Of a stretch of DNA of 15,420 bases, positions 1-7,743 are shown piece after piece. The notes under the pieces are model-generated. The model worked only from the letters and a program-made list of their open reading frames with translations. It made no database searches and was not told the DNA's origin. Numbering within the stretch: position 1 is the stretch's first letter; each line of letters opens with the position of its first letter. Source of the stretch: SCGC-AG-212-J23 sp035649175 (GTDB taxonomy: Bacteria; Pseudomonadota; Gammaproteobacteria; Burkholderiales; SG8-39). The translations under genes were made by a program, and so were the position numbers. Location: positions 1 through 15,420 of the forward strand of contig DASRKB010000249.1 of NCBI GenBank assembly GCA_035649175.1, read 5' to 3'.

Positions 1-426
1 TTCCTGGAAGACCTCGCCGTCGTACCGGCCCAGCATGCGGAACGGCCCGCGCAGCGACTCCGGCTCGGCAGCACGCCTCAGGTCCCCGCCCGGCGTGCCC
101 TCTCGCGCCTCAAGCAGGCCGCCCTGCGCCAAGCGATAGCGCCTCAGGGCATCGCGACCGCCCGCGAGATGCAGGATGCCGTCGGTCTCCCGCCACGCGC
201 CGAAGTCGTAGAACTCGGAAGTGCCGAGGCGCTCCCGCACGGTATACGCGCCGTCGGCCCGCAGCGTGACCGTGACCGCCAGGCACCCGGAGCAGCTCGG
301 CGTGTTGATGAAGCTCGCGGGTAGTGGCCCGAGCTCCGCGCGCGCCGCGGGCGACGGCGCGCCGGGCTCCGGCGGTGCGGCGCAGGCGGCGACGGCGAGA
401 AGGAGGAGAAGCCTAGAGAGAGGCAA
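1..426 (-). CDS. NlpE-like N-terminal-domain lipoprotein (3' end outside window)
   Basis: The minus strand reads from a TTG at 424-426 through the left edge without a stop (142 codons seen). It begins MPLSRLLLLLAVAAC, a short basic start, a Leu-rich stretch and a lipobox VAAC with Cys15, so a lipoprotein signal is likely. After a Pro/Ala-rich linker comes SCSGC with a CxxC pair, then LRADGAYTVRERL and FGAWRETDG. This Cys-x-x-Cys, DG-Y and G-W order is the pattern of the NlpE N-terminal (copper-resistance/envelope-stress lipoprotein) domain. An in-frame stop at 469-471 and the lack of an in-frame ATG or GTG favour the TTG start, which has GGAG four bases upstream. The start overlaps the end of the upstream acyl-CoA dehydrogenase by 14 bp, so it probably belongs to the same operon. 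Family assignment comes from motif reading only. Envelope-stress or copper function is not shown. Confidence 0.72.
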   Translation of the reverse strand, partial: MPLSRLLLLLAVAACAAPPEPGAPSPAARAELGPLPASFINTPSCSGCLAVTVTLRADGAYTVRERLGTSEFYDFGAWRETDGILHLAGGRDALRRYRLAQGGLLEAREGTPGGDLRRAAEPESLRGPFRMLGRYDGEVFQE

Positions 427-1407
427 ACCGCTCCAGGTGGTGGTCGGCGTCGCCGAACTGCCGGGCGATCACGGTCAGGCGCCGGAAAGCGTGGCTCACC
501 TTGAGCTCCTCGCTCATGCCCATGCCGCCGTGCAGCTGCACCGACTCCTGGCTGACGTGGCGCGCCGCGTCCCCGATGCGGATCTTGGCCGCGGAGACGG
601 CCCGCGCGCGGTCCGCCGGGCCCTCGTTCGCGTCGACCTTGGAGCACGCGAGGCAGACCATGGACCTCGCCTGTTCCTCGGATATGTACATGTCGACGAT
701 GCGGTGCTGCAGCGCCTGGAAGGTCCCGATCGGCACGCCGAACTGCTTGCGCGTCTTGAGGTACTCGAGCGTCGTATCGCAGGCGAACTTCATCGCCCCG
801 ACCGCCTCGGCGCAGACGAGCGCCGTGGCGAAATCGAGCGCTTCCTCGAGATGATTCTTGCCGTTCTTCACGAGAGGATCTCCCTTGGACACCGAACAAT
901 CGATCTCCGCCGCCGCCATGTTGTCCAGTGTCCGATAGGGCTTCATCCTCACGTTCGCGGCATCGACGAGGTAAAGGTCGGCGCCGTCCTGCACGACGAG
1001 CGTGCCGGCCCCTGGCGCCCCAAGCACGTTCCCTCTCGGAGAGGCAGCAAAGGCAAGGCGCAAGCGGCCTTCGGCGACCGCGGGCAGGATCGCCTTCTTC
1101 TGCGCCTCGCTGCCGGCGCGCCCGACGAGCCGCGCGGCGACGAGCGTCGGCAGCAGCGGCTCGACCACGAGCGCCTCGCCGAAAGCCTCCATGACGCTCA
1201 TCAGGTCGACCGCGCCGCCGCCGAAGCCGCCGTAGTCGGGCGAGATCGGCAGGCCGGTGAGGCCCATCACGGCGAGCTTCGCCCAGACCTCGTCGCTCCA
1301 GCCCTGGCCGGCGATGATCTTCTTGCGGTCCTCGAAGCCGTACTGCTTGTCGAGGAAGCGCCGGACGGAATCCGCCAGGAGCTGCTGCTCTTCGCTGTAG
1401 TCGAAGT

Positions 1408-1411
<4 letters not shown>
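413..1411 (-). CDS. Acyl-CoA dehydrogenase, short subunit lacking the catalytic Glu
   Basis: This 332-aa protein has the acyl-CoA dehydrogenase fold. It opens MNFDYSEEQQLLADSVRRFL, carries RKQFG at 221-225 followed by PIGTFQALQHRIVDM (the FAD-contacting arm), and has QLHGGMGMS near 292-300. It lacks the flavin/acyl-binding loop of the TEPxSGSD type in the middle domain, the YEG Glu of the medium-chain family near the C-terminus, and the IVD-type helix-G Glu. The upstream dehydrogenase lacks exactly the motifs present here, so the two probably form one heteromeric FAD enzyme. The ATG overlaps the stop of the upstream gene (ATGA), which indicates translational coupling. It is shorter than typical homotetrameric ACADs (about 380-400 aa). 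Substrate is unknown; the family dehydrogenates acyl-CoA at C2-C3 and passes electrons to ETF. Confidence 0.9.
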
Positions 1412-2529
<1,118 letters not shown>

Positions 2530-2531
2530 AA

Positions 2532-3296
2532 CTAGAGGATGGTAACGCCGCCGTCGGCGACGATGCACTGTCCGGTGATGAATGCCGCCGCGTCGGACGC
2601 AAGGAATACCGCGATGCCGCCGATGTCCCGGGGCTCGCCCAGGCGGCGCAAGGGCGTGGCCTGGATGCGCTCGTGCCGGCGCTTCTCGTCCTCCCACAGT
2701 GCGCGGGCGAACTCGGTTTTCACCAGACCGGGCGCAATGGCGTTCACCCGGATGCCCTTCGGCCCCCACTCGGCGGCGAGGTTGCGCACCAGGTGGTGGT
2801 CGGCGGCCTTCGAGATCCCATACGCGCCGATCACCGTGTTGGCGAGGAGCCCACCGATCGAGCCCACGACGGTGAAGCTGCCACCCGGCGTCATGCCGGG
2901 CAGCGTCATGGCCGCGAGCCACAGCACGCTCTTCACGTTGTTGGCGATGATCTTGTCGAACGCCTCGTCCTGGATCGCGGTGAGGGGGCCGTAGTATGGA
3001 TTCGAAGCGGCGTTCGCGACCACGATGTCGATTCGGCCCCACTTGTCGCGGGTCGCATCGACCAGCGCCTGGAGCTCCTCCTTGCGGGACACGTTGCACG
3101 GTTTTCCCAGAACATGAAAACCCTGGCCCTCGAGGTCCGTCACGGTGGCTTGCACCGCCTCGGCCTTACGGCTGCTCACTGCAACTTTCGCCCCCGCGCG
3201 CGCGAGCTCCTCGGCGATCGACTTGCCGATGCCGCGAGTCGAGCCGGTTATGAGCGCGACCTTGCCGCTCAGGTCGAACAGGGCTGCGGCACTCAT
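2532..3296 (-). CDS. SDR-family NAD(P)-dependent oxidoreductase
   Basis: A 254-aa classical short-chain dehydrogenase/reductase of normal length. The cofactor motif TGSTRGIG occupies 17-24; ANAAS (94-98) stands in for NNAG; the catalytic set is Asn120, Ser146, Tyr159 and Lys163 (YGISK). PG at 189-190 and the C-terminal ITGQCIVADGG are also classical. SSRK after beta-2 hints at NADP preference, but this is weak. It is the first gene of the minus-strand operon. GGTGAG lies a few bases before the ATG. Placement ahead of an ACAD pair suggests oxidation or reduction of a hydroxyacyl- or ketoacyl-CoA, or of an alcohol, in the same catabolic route. This last point is inference. Confidence 0.95.
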   Translation of the reverse strand: MSAAALFDLSGKVALITGSTRGIGKSIAEELARAGAKVAVSSRKAEAVQATVTDLEGQGFHVLGKPCNVSRKEELQALVDATRDKWGRIDIVVANAASNPYYGPLTAIQDEAFDKIIANNVKSVLWLAAMTLPGMTPGGSFTVVGSIGGLLANTVIGAYGISKAADHHLVRNLAAEWGPKGIRVNAIAPGLVKTEFARALWEDEKRRHERIQATPLRRLGEPRDIGGIAVFLASDAAAFITGQCIVADGGVTIL

Positions 3297-3306
3297 CGTC
3301 TCACCG

Positions 3307-3316
3307 CGCGTTTCAC
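3307..3316 (-). promoter_or_regulatory. Operator half-site candidate, SDR-proximal
   Basis: Read on the minus strand this is GTGAAACGCG, nine of ten bases identical to the plus-strand element at 3370-3379. It lies just inside the predicted SDR transcript start. It also overlaps an imperfect palindrome TTTCACCATGCGAAA at 3311-3325 (five of seven pairs). An IclR dimer or tetramer site is inferred. Confidence 0.4.
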
Positions 3317-3327
3317 CATGCGAAATA

Positions 3328-3333
3328 TGATAT
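3328..3333 (-). promoter_or_regulatory. -10 candidate (TATCAT) for the SDR-ACAD operon
   Basis: On the minus strand TATCAT matches the -10 consensus at five of six bases. No good -35 is seen 16-18 bp upstream, which could mean dependence on an activator. Predicted start is near 3321, about 25 bp before the SDR ATG. Confidence 0.4.
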
Positions 3334-3340
3334 GACTAAG

Positions 3341-3368
3341 TTGACACCCGACGCTGCGCCTACAGAAT
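3341..3368 (+). promoter_or_regulatory. Sigma70-type promoter candidate for the IclR gene
   Basis: A perfect TTGACA at 3341-3346 is followed after 16 bp by CAGAAT (3363-3368), four of six matches to TATAAT. Predicted transcription would start near 3375, about 50 bp before the ATG at 3426. Confidence 0.6.
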
Positions 3369-3369
3369 A

Positions 3370-3379
3370 GCGAAACGCG
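3370..3379 (+). promoter_or_regulatory. Operator half-site candidate, IclR-proximal
   Basis: GCGAAACGCG, followed by AAAC so that GCGAAA occurs twice in 13 bp (3370-3375 and 3377-3382). It covers the predicted start of the IclR transcript, a natural place for autorepression. It is inverted relative to the 3307-3316 copy, with centres 63 bp apart. Confidence 0.4.
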
Positions 3380-3425
3380 AAACACTCCGCGGTAAGCATA
3401 CAAATAACTCGAGGAGACCCCTGAA

Positions 3426-4253
3426 ATGGGTGCACCGGAACCCACGGTACCGCTTTCCCAGCCTTCCGCCGGATTCAGCTACGAGCACGAGGGCGACCGG
3501 CAGTTCGCCACTACGCTCGCGCGTGGGCTGGAAGTGCTGCGTTGCTTCACGCCGCTCGAGCCGCTGCTCGGCAACAAGGAAATCTCGACGCGCACGGGGC
3601 TCCCCAAGCCGACTGTCTCCCGCCTCACCTACACCCTCACCAAGCTCGGTTACCTGCGCCACAACATGCGCCTCGGGAAGTACCAGCTCGGCTCCGCGGT
3701 GCTCTCGATCGGCTACCCACTGCTTGCCTCGATGAACGTGCGGCAGGTGGCCCGGCCGCTGATGAAGGAGGTTGCCGACTACTGCAACGGCTCGGTATCG
3801 ATGGGCGTGCGCGACCGCCTGAACATGGTCTACGTCGAGTCCTGCCGGAGCGGCAACGGCGTCGCCACGCTTCCGGACATTGGCACCTCGGTGCCCATCT
3901 CCCAGTCGGTGATCGGGCGCGCCTTCCTCTCCGCCTGCACGCCGCAGGAGCGCGAGGCGGTGCTCAACCAGATGAAGGTGAAGGATCCCGAAGCGCACCG
4001 CAAGTACCGCACGGCGATCGACAAGTCGCTCGACGAGATCCGCGCGCGCGGCTTCTGCGCGAGTGCAGGCGAGCTGCGCCGCGAGGTGCACGGCGTCGGC
4101 GTGCCGATGCGCCGCACCGTCGACGGCGAGATCGTCGCTTTCAACTGCACGGTGCCCGCCTTCCTGGTGAAGAAGGGCCAGCTCGAGGACGACCTCGGCC
4201 CGCGGCTCGTTGCCATGGTGCGCAACGTCGAAGCGGCACTTGGGTTGCACTAA
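3426..4253 (+). CDS. IclR-family transcriptional regulator
   Basis: A 275-aa regulator. After about 25 variable residues, ARGLEVLRCF starts the winged helix-turn-helix; KEISTRTGLPKPTVSRLTYT (51-70) is the HTH with the recognition helix, and LGKYQLGSAVLSIG (83-96) leads into the effector domain. The C-terminal IclR ligand domain follows, with RSGNG, the VPISQSVIGRAFLSA region and GFCASAGELRREVHGVGVP near 210. Length is normal. It is divergent from the SDR-ACAD operon, the usual arrangement for an IclR protein controlling a catabolic operon in response to an aromatic or short acid, CoA ester or pathway intermediate. The start is chosen by GAGGAG nine bases upstream. Whether it represses or activates cannot be told; a good promoter for itself and a poor -35 for the operon would fit activation. 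Confidence 0.95.
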   Translation: MGAPEPTVPLSQPSAGFSYEHEGDRQFATTLARGLEVLRCFTPLEPLLGNKEISTRTGLPKPTVSRLTYTLTKLGYLRHNMRLGKYQLGSAVLSIGYPLLASMNVRQVARPLMKEVADYCNGSVSMGVRDRLNMVYVESCRSGNGVATLPDIGTSVPISQSVIGRAFLSACTPQEREAVLNQMKVKDPEAHRKYRTAIDKSLDEIRARGFCASAGELRREVHGVGVPMRRTVDGEIVAFNCTVPAFLVKKGQLEDDLGPRLVAMVRNVEAALGLH

Positions 4254-4282
4254 GGGGCTGCACTAAGGGACTCCATTAGGGC
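4246..4282 (+). repeat. Tandem 13-bp repeat across the IclR stop codon
   Basis: TGCACTAAGGGGC (4246-4258) and TGCACTAAGGGAC (4259-4271) differ at one base. A degenerate third unit TCCATTAGGGC (4272-4282) ends at the next start codon. The first unit carries the IclR stop TAA at 4251-4253. The AGGG parts may act as ribosome-binding sequence for the GTG at 4283. Replication slippage is the likely origin. Confidence 0.75.
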
Positions 4283-5194
4283 GTGCAGGATTTCGTCACC
4301 TACTGGCGCGAGCTCGACCCCGATCTGAGGGGCGCCGCCACGCTGGCCGTGCGCATCACGCTGATCCTGGTGATCGCCTGGGTGCTGCAGGCCGTGGCGG
4401 GGCGCCTCATCCGCCTATTCCGCACGTATATGGCGAAGCGCACCGCCGGCGACGAGCTCGCGCGCATCGAGACGCTCGCGCGCGTGTTTCGCAATGCCGC
4501 GGCGGTCGTCATTCTGCTGCTTGCGGGCATGCTCGTCCTCGGCGAGCTCGGCATCTCGGTGGCGCCGATTCTCGCCACCGCAGGCGTCGCGGGCATCGCC
4601 ATCGGCTTCGGCGCGCAGAGCCTCGTGAAGAACTTCTTTACCGGCTTTTTCCTCCTCCTCGACGACCAGATCCGCACCGGCGACGTGGTGGAGGTCGCCG
4701 GCAAGGGCGGGCTGGTCGAGGAAGTGACGCTGCGCTACGTGCGCCTGCGCGACTTCGAGGGCCATGTGCATTTCGTGCCCAACGGCGACATCGCCGTGGT
4801 CACCAACCGCACGCGCGGGTTCGCTACGACGGTCATCGAGGTCGGCATCGCCTACCGCGAGGATCCCGACGAGGCGTTCGCCGTCATGCGCGAGGTGGCG
4901 AAAGCGATGCGTGCCGAGCCTTCGTGGGGCGAGCGCATCACCAACGACATCGAGATCATCGGCGTGGAGAAGTGGGGCGACTCGGCGGTGATCCTGCGCG
5001 CGCGCCTGCGCGTCGTGCCGCCGATCCAGCAGTGGAACGTGAAGCGCGAGTTCCTCAAGCGCCTGAAGAAGGCGTACGACGAGGCGGGCATCGAGATCCC
5101 CTACCCTCATCTCACCATCTACGCCGGGCAGTCGAAGGACGGCAGCGCGCCGCCGTTTCACCTCATGGAAAAGAATCCCTCCAGCACGGCGTGA
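4283..5194 (+). CDS. MscS-family small-conductance mechanosensitive channel
   Basis: A 303-aa inner-membrane channel protein. Hydrophobic helices lie at about 18-38 and 70-88; the pore helix region ATAGVAGIAIGFGAQSLVKN (98-117) shows the Gly/Ala packing and GFGAQSLV signature of MscS TM3, followed by FFTGFFLLLDDQIRTGD. The beta domain with FVPNG (164-168) and a cytoplasmic C-terminal alpha/beta domain complete the fold. It opens under membrane tension and releases solutes in hypo-osmotic shock. The start is a GTG; AGGG sits very close to it and AAGGGA 12 bases upstream, so the exact start is less sure. It begins 29 bp after the IclR stop and may be co-transcribed with it. Its 3' end overlaps the convergent BtuF-like gene by 37 bp. 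Confidence 0.93.
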   Translation: MQDFVTYWRELDPDLRGAATLAVRITLILVIAWVLQAVAGRLIRLFRTYMAKRTAGDELARIETLARVFRNAAAVVILLLAGMLVLGELGISVAPILATAGVAGIAIGFGAQSLVKNFFTGFFLLLDDQIRTGDVVEVAGKGGLVEEVTLRYVRLRDFEGHVHFVPNGDIAVVTNRTRGFATTVIEVGIAYREDPDEAFAVMREVAKAMRAEPSWGERITNDIEIIGVEKWGDSAVILRARLRVVPPIQQWNVKREFLKRLKKAYDEAGIEIPYPHLTIYAGQSKDGSAPPFHLMEKNPSSTA

Positions 5195-5958
5195 ATGCGC
5201 CGCACGCCGTCGGTGAGCGCCGCCGGCCCGGGCTGCAGGATCTCCGACGATTTGACTTCGTGCAGCTGCCCGCGCTTCACCGCCGGTATACTTTCCCATC
5301 CCGGCCGCGCGGCGACGCGCTCGGGCCGGTACTTCTTGCCGCACCAGGAGCCGAAGATCACCTCCGGCTGCTTCTCCACAACGCGCTTTGGGTCGGAGAC
5401 GATCCTGCCGGTGGCCGCCTGGGAGAACGAGAGCTCGCGGAAGACATCCTCGCCGCCGGCGATCTCTATGAGCTCGCTCACCCAGCGGATTCCCGAGATC
5501 ATCGGCTCGTCCCATTCCTCGAAATAGACGCGCGGGCGACGCGGAAACGCCTTTGCCGCCTCTCTTATCCTTGAGAGGCCCTCCTCGAGTTTTCCCACCA
5601 GCGATGCGCCCTTCTCCGGTACGCCGACGATGGCGGCGAGCATCTGGATCACGCCGAGGATCTCGTCGACCGAGCGCTGGTTGAAGAGCATCACGTTGAG
5701 GCCGGCCTTGGCGAGGTCGCGGCCGATGTCGGCCTGCAGGTCGGAAAAGCCGAGGACGAGATCGGGCTTGAGCTCCAGGATCTTCTCGTTCTTCGCGCTG
5801 AGAAAAGCCGATACCCGGGGCTTCTCGCGCCGGGCGCGCGCCGGGCGCACGGTGTAGCCCGAGATGCCGACGATGCGCCGCTCCTCGCCCAGGAGGTACA
5901 GCGTCTCGGTGGTTTCCTCGGTCAGGCAGACGATGCGCTCCGGAAGGCGCGCGGGCAT
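5158..5958 (-). CDS. BtuF-like periplasmic-binding-fold protein without signal peptide
   Basis: A 266-aa protein of the iron/cobalamin binding-protein class (helical-backbone PBP). RIVCLTEETTETLYLLGEERRIVGISGYT (8-36 region) is the usual first strand and helix; KILELKPDLVLGFSDLQADIGRDL (59-82 region) and the later KQPEVIFGSW are typical. The C-terminal part carries WESIPAVKRGQLHEV. These proteins normally deliver B12 or ferric chelates to an ABC importer from the periplasm. Here the reading frame starts only seven residues before the fold, and an in-frame TAA at 5965-5967 excludes an upstream extension, so no export signal is visible. No permease or ATPase gene is nearby. It may be a cytosolic corrinoid- or metal-binding protein. 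The start has no Shine-Dalgarno and lies 18 bp from the divergent CaiB-family gene. Confidence 0.85.
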   Translation of the reverse strand: MPARLPERIVCLTEETTETLYLLGEERRIVGISGYTVRPARARREKPRVSAFLSAKNEKILELKPDLVLGFSDLQADIGRDLAKAGLNVMLFNQRSVDEILGVIQMLAAIVGVPEKGASLVGKLEEGLSRIREAAKAFPRRPRVYFEEWDEPMISGIRWVSELIEIAGGEDVFRELSFSQAATGRIVSDPKRVVEKQPEVIFGSWCGKKYRPERVAARPGWESIPAVKRGQLHEVKSSEILQPGPAALTDGVRRIHAVLEGFFSMR

Positions 5959-5976
5959 AAAGTATTATCGCGGCCC
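5959..5976. promoter_or_regulatory. 18-bp divergent junction with face-to-face -10-like hexamers
   Basis: Plus strand: TATTAT at 5963-5968, eight bases before the CaiB-family ATG. Minus strand: GATAAT at 5969-5964, five bases before the BtuF-like ATG. Neither gene has a Shine-Dalgarno in this spacer. If these hexamers are -10 elements, both transcripts would start at or next to the start codon. No convincing -35 is seen on either side, so confidence is limited. Confidence 0.4.
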
Positions 5977-7113
5977 ATGGGGCCGCTCGCCGGGATCCGC
6001 GTACTGGAGTTCGAGGCCATCGGCCCGGCGCCTTTCGCGGGCATGCTGCTTGCCGACATGGGCGCCGACGTGCTCGTGCTCGAGCGTCCCGCGAGCACCG
6101 ACCTCGGCCTGAAGCGCGAGCGCCGGCACGATGTCATGATGCGCGGCAAGCGTTCGGTGACTTTGGATCTCAAAAGAAGCAAGGCGCCAGCGCTGGACCT
6201 GATCGAAAAAGCCGATGTGCTCATCGAAGGGTTCCGGCCGGGAGTGATGGAGCGCCTCGGGCTCGGACCGGACGTTGCGCTGGCCCGCAACTCGCGCCTC
6301 GTCTACGGCCGCATGACGGGCTGGGGGCAGGACGGTCCGCTCGCGCCGCGCGCCGGCCACGACATCAACTACATCGCGCTCGCCGGCGTGCTGCACGCCT
6401 TCGGCCGCAAGGGCGACGCGCCGGTGCCGCCGCTCAACCTGATCGGCGATTTCGGCGGCGGCGGCATGCTCCTCGCCTTCGGGGTCGCCTGCGCGCTTCT
6501 TGAAGCCCGTCGCTCCGGCAAGGGCCAGGTGGTCGACGCGGCGATGGTCGACGGCGCGGCGCTGCTCGCCGCGATGTTCTCCGGCATGCTCGCCGCCGGC
6601 ACATGGACCGAGGAGCGCGGCGCCAACATCCTCGACACCGGCGCGCCCTGGTACGAGGTCTACGAGACGAAGGACGGCAAGTACGTCTCCATCGGCGCGA
6701 TCGAGGCCCGCTTCTATCGAGAACTGCTTTCCCGCCTGGGAATCGACAGCGTTCCGGCTCAGCATGACCGGGCAAGGTGGCCGGAGATGAGAGCGACGTT
6801 CGCGCAAGCCTTCAAGGCAAGGACGCGAGACGAATGGTGCGCGGTCTTCGACGGCTCGGATGCGTGCTTCGCCCCTGTGCTCTCATGGTCCGAGGCGCGC
6901 CTTCACGAGCAGAGTACCGCTCGAAAAAGCACCATCTCCGTCGGCGGCGTAGAGCAGCCGGCATCGGCCCCGCGCTTTTCGCGCACGCCGGGCGCGGTGC
7001 GCCGTGCGCCCCCCGAGCGTGGCGAGGGCGGCCGCCAGGCGCTCGCCGACTGGGGATTCGACGGCGCGGGAATCGCGCGGCTGGAAGAACAGGGACTCAA
7101 TGGGAGGGGATAG
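5977..7113 (+). CDS. CaiB/BaiF family CoA transferase or alpha-methylacyl-CoA racemase
   Basis: A 378-aa class III CoA-transferase-fold protein. It starts GPLAGIRVLEFEAIGPAPFAGMLLADMGADV with no leader, the standard AMACR/CaiB opening. VTLDLK (61-66) and EGFRPGVMERLGLG (84-97) are family motifs. AGHDINY gives His128 and LIGDFGGGGM gives Asp158, matching the His/Asp acid-base pair of alpha-methylacyl-CoA racemase, so racemisation of 2-methylacyl-CoA is more likely than CoA transfer. TGAPWYEVYETKDGKYVSIGA (221-241 region) is also conserved. Such an enzyme would be needed before an ACAD in breakdown of methyl-branched or steroid side chains, which suits region A, though it is not in that operon. 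It reads on into DUF47 and Pit with only a 3-bp gap. Confidence 0.92.
   Translation: MGPLAGIRVLEFEAIGPAPFAGMLLADMGADVLVLERPASTDLGLKRERRHDVMMRGKRSVTLDLKRSKAPALDLIEKADVLIEGFRPGVMERLGLGPDVALARNSRLVYGRMTGWGQDGPLAPRAGHDINYIALAGVLHAFGRKGDAPVPPLNLIGDFGGGGMLLAFGVACALLEARRSGKGQVVDAAMVDGAALLAAMFSGMLAAGTWTEERGANILDTGAPWYEVYETKDGKYVSIGAIEARFYRELLSRLGIDSVPAQHDRARWPEMRATFAQAFKARTRDEWCAVFDGSDACFAPVLSWSEARLHEQSTARKSTISVGGVEQPASAPRFSRTPGAVRRAPPERGEGGRQALADWGFDGAGIARLEEQGLNGRG
7103..7109 (+). promoter_or_regulatory. Strong Shine-Dalgarno for the DUF47 gene
   Basis: GGAGGGG lies inside the last codons of the CaiB-family gene, seven bases before the ATG at 7117. It marks the start of the DUF47 gene and implies translation from a shared transcript. 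Confidence 0.7.
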
Positions 7114-7116
7114 GCG

Positions 7117-7743
7117 ATGCTCGGACGACTGATGCCCCGCGAGGGCAACTTCTTCGTTCTCTTCAACGCGCATGCCGAGCGCATCGTGGAGGGCAGCGGG
7201 GAGCTCGCGGCGATGATCGAGAGCTTCAGCGAGCTCGACGCCCACGCGCAGCGCATCGACGCCTCGGAGCGCGCGGCCGACAAGATCACGCACCAGTGCA
7301 TCACGCTGCTGCACAAGACGTTCATCACGCCGTTCGACCGCGACCAGATACACCAGCTCATCACGGCGATGGACGACATTCTGGATCTCATCCAGGATGT
7401 CGCCGAGTCCGTCGCGCTCTACGACCTGCGCACCATCACGCCCGAGGCGAAGCAGCTCGCCGACATCTGCCACCGCTGCTGCGAGCGGGTGCGCACGGCT
7501 GTGGGCCTGCTCACCGACATCAAGCGCTCCGACGCCATCCTCAAGTGCTGCGAGGAGATCGACCGGCTCGAGTCCGACGCCGACCGCGTCATGCGCGCGG
7601 CGCTTTCGAAGCTCTTCCGGGTCGAGAACGACCTCAAGCAGGTGATGAAGCTGCGCGTCATCTACGATCTGCTCGAGTCGATCACCGACCGCTGCGAGGA
7701 CGTGGCGAACGTCGTCGAAGGCATCGTTCTCGAGAATTCCTGA
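7117..7743 (+). CDS. DUF47 (PhoU-like, TIGR00153 type) phosphate-transport accessory protein
   Basis: A 208-aa all-helical protein. PREGNFFVLFNAHAERIVEG at the start, HQCITLLHKTFITPFDRDQIHQL near 59-81, AMDDILDLIQDVAESV near 84-99, and ESITDRCEDVANVVEGIVLENS at the end are characteristic of DUF47 proteins. These form PhoU-like helical bundles and are almost always encoded next to Pit permeases, which they are thought to regulate or assist. Here the stop TGA overlaps the Pit start as TGATG, so the pair is translationally coupled. It is cytoplasmic, and no membrane segment is seen. The link to the upstream CaiB-family gene is probably positional. Confidence 0.93.
   Translation: MLGRLMPREGNFFVLFNAHAERIVEGSGELAAMIESFSELDAHAQRIDASERAADKITHQCITLLHKTFITPFDRDQIHQLITAMDDILDLIQDVAESVALYDLRTITPEAKQLADICHRCCERVRTAVGLLTDIKRSDAILKCCEEIDRLESDADRVMRAALSKLFRVENDLKQVMKLRVIYDLLESITDRCEDVANVVEGIVLENS

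Larger units (their letters stand above)
3297..3425. promoter_or_regulatory. Divergent intergenic region between the SDR operon and the IclR gene
   Basis: This 129-bp spacer is markedly more AT-rich than its surroundings and is the only sizeable non-coding stretch here. It holds promoters for both directions and repeated GAAACGCG elements, described separately. GAGGAG at 3411-3416 is a good Shine-Dalgarno for the IclR gene. Confidence 0.85.

Noticed and set aside
144..899. Minus-strand open frame of 251 codons covering the NlpE-like and dehydrogenase region
   Set aside because: It is out of frame with both, Arg/Pro-rich and without family character. The lipoprotein and ACAD frames explain the same bases.
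3360..4250. Minus-strand open frame of 296 codons opposite the IclR gene
   Set aside because: No domain signature and mirrored composition. The plus strand has the full IclR HTH and ligand domain.
4415..5515. Minus-strand open frame of 366 codons opposite the MscS gene
   Set aside because: Composition is that of a mirrored GC-rich frame (His/Arg/Ala-rich), while the plus strand encodes a full MscS channel.
6777..7742. Upstream extension of the Pit reading frame across the CaiB and DUF47 genes
   Set aside because: Arg-rich shadow translation; the true Pit start is the ATG at 7743, overlapping the DUF47 stop.
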